Origin: Cymbomonas tetramitiformis
Lineage: Eukaryota > Chlorophyta > Pyramimonadophyceae > Pyramimonadales > Pyramimonadaceae
Direction: 5' to 3'
DNA: 64,000 bases
Assembly (NCBI GenBank): GCA_001247695.2
Contig: LGRX02035299.1
Location: 32,691 to 96,690 of the forward strand
The notes beneath the pieces were generated by a model that was given only the letters and a program-made list of their open reading frames with translations, did not search any database and was not told where the DNA came from. Below, one piece after another: positions 35,601-47,600 of this stretch. Numbering within the stretch: the first letter of the stretch is position 1; every line of letters starts with the position of its first letter. Both the position numbers and the translations under genes were made by a program.

Positions 35601-38600
35601 CCCGGCAGCGTGCTCCTCCGCCGAGGCCAGCGCCCGCTCCAGAATGGAACACTGCGCCGCCCGCTCCTCCGCCTCGGAGCGTGCCTGCGCCGCTGCCTGC
35701 CGCTCCGCCGCTGCCTCCTCCTCCCCGGCGCGAAGTTCCGCCCGTGCCTGCGCCACCGCCTCCCGCGCCGCCTTCCGCCCCGCGCTCACCTTCTTCAGCT
35801 TGCTCCGCGCTGCCTCCGTGGCGTCCTGCAGCCGCAGCCCTTCTGCCTCCGCGTCACGCAGCTGCTCCTGCGCCTCCGCCGCGCAACGGCGTGCCGTCTG
35901 CAGCTCCGCCACAGCCTGCTTCTCTGCAGCATCTCTCCGCAAGGCCTGCTCGCAAAACCCCCCGCACACCAGCTTGTCCGCCATACAAGATACAGCACAC
36001 CAATAGGGCGCACGACTCAGGTGACACTCCCCCTCCTGGACTTTGTCTGCCTCAGGGGACACTTCCCCCCACAGAGTTTGAGGCAAGGCGTCAGGATGAT
36101 GGCGGCAGTGCCACGTCGCCAGCTTCGTGTGGATCTGAGCTGTTGCCATACCTGCGCGTGCGCGGCCTCCACGTGGATGGCGGAGGCTGATACGGTCGCC
36201 TCCAGCTGCTCCCGGGCGCTCCGCAGCTCGTGCTCCAGGGCCACCTGGCGCGCCGCCGCCTGCTGCACCTCGGCTAGGTGCGTGCTGGCCTGGGATTGGC
36301 CCTCAGAACGCGCCGTCAAGAGCGCCCCGACCAGCTCGGCCACCTGCGCATGGCTCTGGCGCTGGGCAGCCTCCAGCTGCGCCACCCCGAGGGCCTCAGC
36401 CCGGGCCACAGCCAGCGCCTCCTCCTCCTGCAGCTGCTCCAGCTGCACTCCCCCCGCCCCGGTGCTCCCACCTCCCACCACCGTCAGCACGCTCATTGCT
36501 TCCGCCAAATACATGCGTCACATGCACTTTCTGCTTCCACCAAATGCACGCGTCACATGCACTTTCTGCTTCCGCCAAATACATGCGTCACATGCACTTT
36601 GCTTCCGCCAAATACATACGTCACATGCACTTTCTGCTTCCGCCAAAGCTGCACGCGCCACATTCACTTTCTGCTTCCGCCAAATACATGCGTCACATGC
36701 TTTCTGCTCAACCAAATACATGTCACATGCACCTGCTTCCGCCAAATACACGCATCACATGCACTTTCTGCTTCCGCCAAATACATGCGTCTCACGCGTG
36801 CCTGCAGGAGCCCCACCTGCTCGCCGATCTCGGTCAGGACGCAGTCAGTGCCGCCTTGGAGCTCCGCGGCCCCCGCCTCAAGCTCTTGTGTGCGCTGCCG
36901 CAGCCCTTGGGCCTGCTGCAGTGCGGCGCCGAGCTCAGAGCTCACGGACGATAGCTGCTCTGCCGCCGCCGCCGCCTTCTCCTCGGCCTCTACCTGCGTT
37001 GCCTGCGCGCTCGCCTCCGCATCCGCCACCGCTGCCTCCCGCTCCTGCGCCGCCTGCGTGGCGGCGGTGACGGCCATCTCGAGCGCCTCCTGCATGGCCC
37101 CGAGCCCGGTGGCACTCTGCTTTGCATTCGCCTCCGCGGCTGCTGCATGCTGCCACGCGCACCGCGCATCCCGTTCCAGAGCCGCCATGCGCTCCTGCGC
37201 CATCCGCTTCCCTCCATCCCCTTCCCACGCGCTCTCTCACCCCGCCGCCGGCGCCCACTGGGGGAATACCGCGCTCCATGAACAACCCAACATATTTTCG
37301 AAAGTATCACCTGAAAGCCAAAACCCCTGAAGCCAGAACCCGGGGGAGATCCATCCGTTGCGTGGTGTCCGTCGATGACAAGTTGCGCGAGGAGGGATCG
37401 AGCTGCCGTTGGCTTAAAGACACGAGCTCAAGAAGCCGATCTCGTGATTAAGGAACGCTTCAAGAGGAGTTTACAAGTGTGGAACAGAGCTGATAGTGAA
37501 GAGAGGCCATCTGAGGTTGAAAGGGCTCATCAAGAACGACAGAATCGGCCGGCCGTAAAGATGTGGCAAATCGTACCCACGGTGTCATGGTGGGAAAGGG
37601 CAACCAAGTGGCCTCAGGCAACCATGAACGCTCACGATGGACAGCAACGAAGACAGTTGATCGAGTTGGTTGGTTGATGGCTCGGCTCAGTTGATCAAGG
37701 TGGATCGGGGCGCTGCGCGCGCTTCCGCACTTGCGGCGCTGCGATGACGCAGCTGCTGACACGCACCTCACCCACGGCCGCCTGGGCGGTAGCAAGCTGC
37801 AATTGGTGGGTGACTGCCGCGCTTTGCTCGTTCGCCAGCAGCGTGCTCAGCTCCGCCTGACGCCGCGCAGCAGCCACTGTCGCCTCCGCCTGCGCCAACT
37901 CGGACTGCCAGCATCTTGCCCGCGCACCAGCCTCCTCCGCTTCGCGCTCACCGTGCCACGCCGCCTCCTGCACACTTGCTAGTTGCTCCTGTAACGCACC
38001 GTCACCACGCCCCTCACTCCACGCCCTCTCGCCCCACCCCTCGGCGAGATGCAACGGTGAGAACCACATCCGGGAGCAGACGATCGGAGCGCAGAGAAGC
38101 AACCCTCGGGGCAGCTTGCGGACAGCCGCTCGCACATCACTTGCCCGCCCTTCGGACCCACGCCGTGGACCCACGTGGCACTTACTTGCAGCCAAGCCGC
38201 AGGAGCCCACGTGGCGCCTGCGCACGCTGAGGCAGCCGCAAGGGGCGTGCGTAGGCCCAAGGGGGATATGGGGGAAGGGCGGGCACCTCGAGCGCTGCAG
38301 ATATCTGGGAGGAGGCCGCCAGGTCAGCATTGCGCTGGACTGCGAGCTCTTGCAGAAGTGCCACCTCCGCCGCCGCTGCAGCCTCCTGTTCCGCTGCCGA
38401 CGCGCTGTGCTCGTGGGAGGCCACCTGCAGGCGGTGCAGCAAGTCGCGCTCCAGTGCGCGCACCTCCCGCACCTCCTCCTCCAACCCGCTCACGTTTGCC
38501 TGCGCTTCTGCCGACTCCTCCCCAAGCTCCTGCATCTGCTGCTGCAGCTCCTGCTCGCCGTCGCCCCCTCTCCGACTCTTCACCCCAGCGTACAGATGCA

Positions 38601-41600
38601 CACTTCCCACAGGCCAGCCGCCGCTCTTTGGGAACGCCCCCCCCCCCATTGAAGTAGTCGAGATCAACGGCTCACGGCTCTCACATTCAACATCCGCGCC
38701 ATCTCCGCCGTCCCGTCAGGGAAACTCGCATGTTGGGACCTGACCCCGCTGAAACACGTCCCAGATTTCTCTGCTTAGCTTTGCGCCCAGGTCGATGGCG
38801 CCGCACGCTCACCTCTCAACCTGCATTCTAATTGGACAAATTGTCTCCCTCCGGCGAGCGCCTCTCGAGCTGCGTTCTAATTGGACAAATGGTCTCCCTA
38901 CAGCGTCCGCGCTCACCTGCACGGCCTGACTCTCGAGAATGAGAGTGTCATGCGCTAGCTGCAGCTTGTCCACCAGGTCCGCCTTGTGCTCCTCCCCGCT
39001 CTGCAAGCCAATCACTACCCTTGAGAGGTGCGCGCCCCTTTCTGAGGTAGCAAGATGCTCCACATTCGCAGCCATCTACTCGCTCCCCATTGGGCACTGC
39101 GCGCATTGCCTGCTGGCCGGCCCTGGGCGAGCACACGGAGGGGGGTGCCGACAGCAATTTATGCCACTTCCCAATATCCGACTCCCATTCCCCAATATCC
39201 GACTCCCATTCCCCAATATCCGACTTTCATTCCTCAGCTCACGCAAGTCCTACACCACCCGAGAGCGCTTAAGCCACCCCTTCCACCAACTGTTCCTCAA
39301 GCAAACATCTAACAAACACTCTTTGGTGTTTGGAAAGCCCTATGGAGGGGGGGGGTGATCCACCCGAATTTCGACGAGGAGCTCGGCATCGCGATTGGAC
39401 GCCGCCTGGGAGATCACTTCCAGAAGCTCCCGCTGCGCTGCGGCGTCCACCTCTGACCGCTCCAGCGCCGCCTTCAGCCCCTTCGCCTCCTGCGCCCACG
39501 CGGCGTCCCTCTGGTGCAGAGCCTGCGCGTGCGTGCGCTGCTGCCGCGCCATGTCCTGCGACTGCTCCGAGAGGCGCATCCCCACCGCCACCTCGCCCTC
39601 GCGGGCGCGGCACGCGAGCGACCGCATCGCTTCCACGGCTGCGCGGTCCTCGGAGCGCTCTGCCACCGCCAGCTGCTGCGCCGCCTCGGCTTGTTTCTGC
39701 ACCACCACGCTGTGCGCCCGGGCCGCCTCCAGCTCCGCCTGGGACTGCCCTAGCGCCGCCTCCAGCTCCCGCCGCCGCCCGTCCTGCGCCTCGTGCGCCT
39801 CCGCCAGCTGTACCTCCGCCTCCGCTGCAGCAAGCCTGTGCCCGTTCTCCTCGTGCTGGAAAGGGCGCAGCCAGGGTGGGACCCAGTGAGCCACTGCAGG
39901 CCTCGCATAGGGCGGTGGGCTCTCACAGGATGCACACGCCTGATGGAGCATCGGAAGCATTATTAAAAGCGGCAACTGTCCGCAGCTTTTCGGAAAAGCG
40001 AGGTCGCCCGCGGCGGATGCGCCTCGCGTGTGCATGCCCCCACCTATCATCTCTGACGGTGCACCGTGAGCGCTGTTGTGAGCCTCGGGGGGGGGAAGAC
40101 GCACCTGCAATTGCGTGATCTGCTCCAGAAGCGCCTCCCGCTCACCCATGAGCTGCGACACCTCCACCCCCGCCGTCCGCAGGAGCCAGCGCAGCCGCCC
40201 TGCAGCCTCCTCCGCGGCCTCCAGGGACTCAGCGCCCCCCCGCACCGCCTCCGAGTGCAAGAAGGCCGTCTCCGCCACCGCCGCCTTCGCCGCCGCCGCC
40301 TCATCCTTCAGGCGGGCCACCTGCTCCTCGGCGCCCTGCAGCGCAGCGGCATGCTCCTGCGCGGCGTGCTCGCTCAGTGCCAGCTCCTCGCCGAGCCCCG
40401 CCAGCTGGCGCTCCATCTTCTCCATCGCGGCGGAGTACATCCGTCCTCGAGTCTCCACCTGCCGAGCACACACACACGCCACCGGAAGGTGCCGCGGTGA
40501 GAAGGAATCAGCGCTCGAAACAGCGATATGCTCTCACATGCCATCGGCGCTGACATCTGGAACGCCACCGACGGTTGGTTACCCCATCGGGCAGGAATCA
40601 ACGGCCAGGAATCAGTGGCAGGCGGTGCGGAGTCCCCTGAGGCTACACCACGTCGCTGAAAGGATGCGAAACGGAAGACGAGGCGGGCGTCCTGGCGAGG
40701 AGCTCCTCGGGTGGAGGCCACACGGATGACGTTCCTGCCGCGGAGAGCTGAGGCCAACGCGTGACCCCTTGAACAGGTCACGCGGCGCGCGCCATCATGA
40801 AAGGGTTCCAGGGATGCGCTCAGATCTCACACGGATGACGCATGCAGGCCGTGCTGTCCCCTACCCCTCGGCGGCATGCAACATGCGTGGCGCTGCGGTG
40901 ATGGCACGTCGCAGGAACACTTGATGCTCGGACACGAGCTCCGCACTTCGCGGAAGGAGCAGAGGCATGCGTGTCACTGGCGCACTGAGGCGTGCAGCAG
41001 CGGGCGACATGCCAGGCTGCTTTGCAACATCCCTGGTGGACTTGACCGGGCTCCGCACGAACCTGCCGAGCATGACCGAGGCTGCGCGGAGCCCCGAGCC
41101 CGACCAGGCAATGCGGGGCGTGATTGCCGCACCTTCTCTGCTGCCGTCTCTAGCTGCCCTTCCCACGCCGCTGCCTCCTCCCGCGCCGCCACCACGCGCC
41201 CGACAGCCTCCTCCAGCTGCCACTCTAACGCCGCCGCCCGCTCCTGTGCCGCCTCAACCTCGCGGACCCCCTCCGCTCGCATGTCCGCAGCGGCACGTGC
41301 CTCACGCTGCTCCGCCGCGCCCAACTCCGCCGCCGCTCGCATGCCCAGCTCCGCCAGGGCTCGGCTTTTCCCCTGCACTTCGCCATGAAGCGCCTGCAGC
41401 TGCGCCCGCGATTCGCGCTGCGCAACGCTCGCGTCGTGCTCCAGCTCCAGCTCCCGTGCGCGCGCCCCCGTCCGGTCGGCACGGGCGGCGCGCTGGAGCT
41501 CCGCGATGCGCTCCTCCAGCTCCCATGTGTCTTGCCCCGCGCCTGCCAGCGTCTCTCCAATGAGCTTCTCCCGATGGGCCACCTCAGCATCCAGCTCCCG

Positions 41601-44600
41601 CTTCAGTTGTTGCTGCTCCAGCAGCATCCTCTGCTCGACCAAAGAAGCCGCCGTTTCCTCCGCACCCCCCGCAGACACCCCCTTCGCAGACCCTCGCGCC
41701 AGATGCGTCACCAGTGGGTCCTTGCGCGCCGCCTCCGCTTCTACTTCCCCTAAGCGCCGCAGCTGCGCGGCCTGGCTTGCCTCCAGCTCGCGCATCTGGT
41801 GCATCTGCTCCGAATTCCGCCTCTCTGATAGCTCCAGCTGCTCCTCCAGCTCGCCCTGCAGCTCGTCGCTCGCCGCCACCGTGGCCTCTGCCGACAGTAG
41901 CCTCTCTCGCAGCGCCGCCTCCCGCACGCCCGCCTCCTGGTCGCAGCTTGCCAGCTCCTGCTGCAGCGCTGCGCTCTGAGCCAGCGCGGCGTCACGCCCC
42001 ACCAGTGCTTCCTCAAGGGTCGCCCGGAGGGAGCCTCTCGCCTTCTCAGCCTCCGCCAGCACCCCTCGCATCACCGCCTCTCTCGGCGCACCATCTGCCT
42101 GCTTCTTCTGAGGGCGCTCGAGCTGCTCCGCAAGCTGCATCCGCGCAACGGCCTCCGTCTGATGCTGACCTGGCGCTTCGCCTACAAGCACAACGGCTTC
42201 CCTCTGCACCACCTGGGCTGCTGGCGGCCCTGGCAGTTCCCTGCTCAAAACCATCCGAGCCTGCGGGGCCTCCTGGGACGGCGAATCGATCAGCACCTCC
42301 TGCATCAACGACCCTGATGCGGTCTGCACCTCTTGCATCAACGGCCCTGATGCGGTCCGCACCTCTTGCATCAACGGCGCAAATTGCTTCACAGGACTTG
42401 CCATGCGCTCCGGCTCCCCTTCTGGTGGCACCACCTTGCGTGCCCCGAGCTCGCTGTCCACATTCATCAAGGCGGCGTGCTGCCCCCCAGCAGAGTGCTC
42501 AGCCATTGGCTCTGTCCCCGCTGTCATAGGCGCGGTGGCCTGCACGGCCTGGCCCTGCGCTGCACCCTGGTGCTCTACCTGACCCGCCCGAACGTGCGAC
42601 GGGTGGTCATGACGCACCCCTTGTGTTCCGTCACCATCGTGTCCCCACGCCACCCGCCGCACAAACTGCATCCTCCCATCCGTGGGGTGTTCACCATCCT
42701 CGCTGAGGGTGCCGCCGCCGCTGGGCGTGTGCATATGGGCGACGGGCCCGAGCTCGGAGCTGACACCACACTCCGCGATTGCGTTGGAGGTTTTGACCGA
42801 GTGCGCCGGCGCCCGCTCGCGAGGCTTCGGCGCGAGGCACGCTTGTCCCTGGAGTGCGCTCAGCAGCTTCTCCTTTCCCGCCAAGGCCTCCTCGAGGCGG
42901 CTCAGCTCTGCAGCGTTGAGCTGCTCCCTGCTTCGAAGGTCAGACTGCTGCCTCTGGAGCACCGCGTGGCGCATGCTCCCGACGTTCATCTCATGCTCGG
43001 CAGTTGCCATTCGCTCCTGCACCTCCGCCTCCCGCGCCTCGTTCGCTTCTTCCATACCGCTCACCGTCGCTGACAGCTCCGCCCGCAGCGCCGCCGCCTC
43101 CTCCAGGTGACCTGTGCGCTCCGCGGTCATATCAGTCACCAGCCGCTGCCGGTGCTCTGACTCCCGCTGCAGGTCCGCCACCAGCCGCTCCTTGCGCTCC
43201 GCCTCCACCGTCAGATCTTCGATCAGCCGCTCCTTGCGTGCCACCTCTGTGGCCATCTCCACCATCAACCCCTCCATGACCTCCTTCTGCCCATCTGCGT
43301 GTTGCTGCATCTCCTCTCCCTGTTTCTTAATACCCGCCTCCGCTGCCTCCAGCTGGGCCTGCAGCTCCGCCTGTTGCTTCTCACTAGACTGAACCGCCGC
43401 CTGCGCCGTGTCCAGCCTCGCCTGCACCTCCGCCTCTCGCGCCTCGTTTGCTTGCTCCATGCCACGCATCGTCGCTGACAGCTCCGCCCGCAGCGCCGCC
43501 GCCTCCTCCATGTGTCCTATGCGCTCCGCGGTTATATCAGTCATCAGCCGCTGCCGGTGCTCCGCCTCCCGCTGAAGCTCCGCCACCAGCTGCTCCTTAC
43601 ACTCCGCCTCCACCGTCAGATCCTCTATTAACAGCTCCTTGCGTGCCATCTCTGCGGCCATCTCCGACCGCAACTGCTCCGTCGCCGCCTCCTGCGCTTC
43701 CACGTGGCGCTGCAGCTCCGCCTGCTGGTTCTCAGTGCTCACCTCCGCTGCCTCCAGCCTCGCCTGTAGCTCCGCCTCCCGCGCCTCGTTCGCTTGCCCT
43801 GTACCGCCCACTGCTACGGAGAGCTCCGCCCGCAGCGCCGCCGCCACCTCCATGTGACCCGTGCGCTCCGCGGCCATATCAGTCATCAGCTGCTGCCGGT
43901 GCTCCGACTCCCGCTGCAGGTCCGCCACCAGTCGCTCCTTGCGCTCCGCCTCCACCGTCAGATCCTCAACCAGCCGCTCCTTGCGTGCCACCTCTGCAGC
44001 CATCTCCATCCGCAACCCCTCCATGACCTCCTTCTGCCCATCTGCTTGCTGTTGTAAAGCTGCTTCCTGATTTTTAACACCTGCCTCCGCTGCCTCCAGC
44101 TGAGCCTGCAGCTCCGCCTGCCGCCTCTCACTCGACTGAACCGCCGCCTGTGCCGTGTCCAGCCTCTCCTGCAGGTCCACCCGCAGCGCCGCCGCCTCAT
44201 CGATGAAACCCGTACGCTCCGCGGTCATATCAGTCATCAGCCGCTGCCGGTGCTCCGACTCCCGCTGCAGGTCCGCCACCAGCCGCTCCTTGCGCTCCGC
44301 CTCCACCGTCAGATCTTCGATCAGCCGCTCCTTGCGCGCCACCTCTGCGGCCATCTCTGCTCGCAACGCCTGCATGACCTCCTGCTCCCTTTTAGCTTGC
44401 TGTTGCATAGCATCTTCCTGTTTCTTAAACCCTGCCTCTGCTGCCTTAAGCTGATCCTGCAGCTCCGCCTGCCGCCTCTCACTCGAATAAACCGCCGCCT
44501 GTGCCGTGTCCAGCCTCTCCTGCAGGTCCGCCCGCAACGCCGCGGCCTCATCGATTTGACCCGTGCGCTCCGCGGTCATCTCAGTCATCAGCCGCTGCCG

Positions 44601-47600
44601 GTGCTCCGACTCCCGCTGCAGGTCCGCCACGAGCCGCTCCTTCCGCTCGGATTCAGCTGTCAGATCTTCGATCAGCCGCTCCTTGCGAGCCGCCTCTGTA
44701 GTCAACTCTGACCTCAACTGCTCCATTATCTCCTTCTGCCCATCTGCTTGCTGTTGCATAGCCTCTTCCTGTTTCCTAACACCTGCCTCTGCTGCCTCCA
44801 GCTGGGCCTCCAGCTCCGCCTGCCGCCTCTCACTCGATTGAACCGCCGCCTGTGCCATGTCCAGCCTCGTCTGAAGCTCCGCCTCCCGCGCCTCGTTCGT
44901 TTCCTCCATACCGCTCACCGTCGCTGACAGCTCCGCCCGCAGCGCCGCCGCCTCCTCCATGTGCCTCGTGCGCTCCGCGGTCACCTCGCTCATCAGCCGC
45001 TGCCGTTGCTCCGCCTCCCGCTGCAGGTCCGCCACCAGCCGCTCCTTGCGCTCCGCCTCCGCCGTCAGATCTTCGATCAGCCGCTCCTTGCGCGCCACCT
45101 CTGCGGCCATCTCCGCCCTCAGCTGCTCCATCGCCGCCTCCTGCCCATCAGCGTGTTGCTGCATAGCATCTTCCTGTTTCTTAATACCCGCCTCCGCTGC
45201 CTTCAGCTGAGCCTGCAGCTCCGCCTGCCGCCTCTCACTCGACTGAACCGCCGCCTGTGCCGTATCCAGCCTCTCCTGCAGGTCCGCCCGCAGCGCCGCG
45301 GCCTCATCGATGTGACCCGTGCGCTCCGCGGTCATCTCAGTCATCAGCCGCTGCCGGTGCTCTGACTCCTGCTGCAGGTCCGCCACCAGCCGCCCCTTAC
45401 GCTCCGACTCCACCGTCAGATCCTCGATTAATCGCTCCTTCCGTGCCACCTCAGCTGCCATCTCAACCTGCAACTGCTCATTTGTCTTCTCCTGCGCTTC
45501 CACGTGGCGCTGCAGGTCCGCCTGCTGGTTCTCGGTGCTATACTCCATTGCCTCCAGCTTCGCTTGCAGCTCCGCCTCCCGCGCCTCGTTCGCTTGCCCC
45601 GTACCGCCCACTGCTGCGGAGAGCTCTGCCCGCAGCGCTGCCGCCTCCTTCATGTGACCCGTGCGCTCCGCGGTCATCTCAGTCACCAGCCGCTGCCAGT
45701 GGCCTGACTCCCGCTGCAGGTCCGCCACCAGCCGCTCCTTGCGCTTCGCCTCCACCGTCAGATCCTCGATCAGCCGCTCCTTGTGCGCCACCTCTGCGGC
45801 CATCTCCGCCCTCAGCTGCTCCATCGCCGCCTCCTTCGCGGCCACACGGCACTGCATCTGTACCTCCTGGTCCTCTATTATCAGCTCCGCTGCCGCCAGC
45901 TGGGCCTGCAGCTCCGCCTGCCGCCTCTCGCTGGACCTGATCTCACCGTGTGCACTGTCCAGCCTAGCCCGCAGCTGCACCTGCCGGTCCTCACTTGTCA
46001 CCACCGCTTCATCTGCCGTTGCCAGCCTTTCCTGCAGCTCCGCCACCTGCTCCAATCTCTCCTGCGCCGAGCTGCCTTGGCGGGCATCGACTTCTTGCAT
46101 GTGCCCCTTGTTCTCCTCATGCATGCATTGTGCTTGGCCTTGTGAGGCTGCCTGTGACCCCTCCATCTGGGCCTGTGACTCAGCCTCCCAACCATGATCC
46201 CGCCGCATTGGACCCTCCACAGGGACCCCCCTCGACGGCTGACTGGGCGCCTGGCCCTCGCGCTTGCTCTCCAGGGCCGCCAAGCTGGCCGCCAGCTCCG
46301 CCTCAAGGTCCACCACGCGCGCTTGTCCCTCCGCCTCTGCCATGCGCAGCGCCGCCAGCTCCCCGTGTTGCACCGCCCCAGCCTGCTGCGAAGTGTGCAG
46401 CTCCTCCGCTAGCGCCGCCTCGTGCCGCCCCACCCGCTCCAGCTGCGCCTCCAGCTGAGCCCCCGTGACGCCGAGCCGTGCGATGCCCTCGCCGCTCTCG
46501 TCCAAGGCGGCCTGCGCGGCCCGCAGCTGCTCCCTCAGCTCCTGGATCCGCGCCGCGTTCTCATCTTGGGTCTCTTGCCCGATTTTGTGCAGAAGCGCCT
46601 GCAGCCCCTCTGCCTGCTCCAGCGCGCCCATACGCTCCGCAGTTGCCTCCTCCATGAGCCGCTGGTGGTCCGCGCTCTCAGACCGAAGCTCCCCAATCAG
46701 ATGGTGTCTACGTTCCAACTCGCCCTGCAGCTCAAGCACAACGCCGTGCTTCACGGCAGCTCCCGCGGCCAGCTCCCCAACCAGCGCCCGCTCCGCACCC
46801 CGCTGCTCCTTCAGCAACACCAGCTCCAACTCCTGCGTCTTGAGAGCCGCGGCGGACCGTCCCGTTTGCGCCTGCAGCTCTGCCATCTTCACCTCGCTGC
46901 ACCCTGCTGCACCCTCAGCTGCAATCAGCCTCGCCTGCAGCTCCGCCACCTCGCTCTCCCTGCTCAAATCCATGCAGCTCACCGTCGCTGACAGCTCCGC
47001 CCGCAGCGCCGCCGCCTCCTCCAGGTGACCTGTGCGCTCCGCGGTCATATCAGTCACCAGCCGCTGCCGGTGCTCCGCCTCCCGCTGCAGGTCCGCCACC
47101 AGCCGCTCCTTGCGCTCCGCCTCCGCCGTCAGATCCTCAATCAGCCGCTCCTTGCGTGACACCTCCGCGGCCATCTCTGCCCGCAACTGCTCCGTCGCCG
47201 CCTCCTGCGCGGCCACACGGCACTGCATCTCCGCTTCCTGGCCCTCGGTGGCTCTCTCCAGCGCCTCCAGCTGGGCATGCAGCTCCGCCTCCCAAGCACT
47301 GCTTGACTCCTCCATGCCGCTCACCGTTGTGACCAGCTCCGACCGCAGCGCCGCCGCCTCCTCGGAATGACTCACGCGCTCCGCGGTCATCTCGCTCACC
47401 AGTCCCTGCCGATGCTCCGCCTCCACCGTCAGATCTTCGATCAGCCGCTCCTTGCATGCCACCTCTGCGGCCATCTCCGCCCGTAGCTGCTCCAGCACCG
47501 CATCCTGCGCGTCCACCTGTCGCTGCATCTGAACATCTCGATCCTTGATATTCGTATCTGCCTCCTGCAGCAGAGCTTGCAGCTCTGCCTGCCGCCTCTC

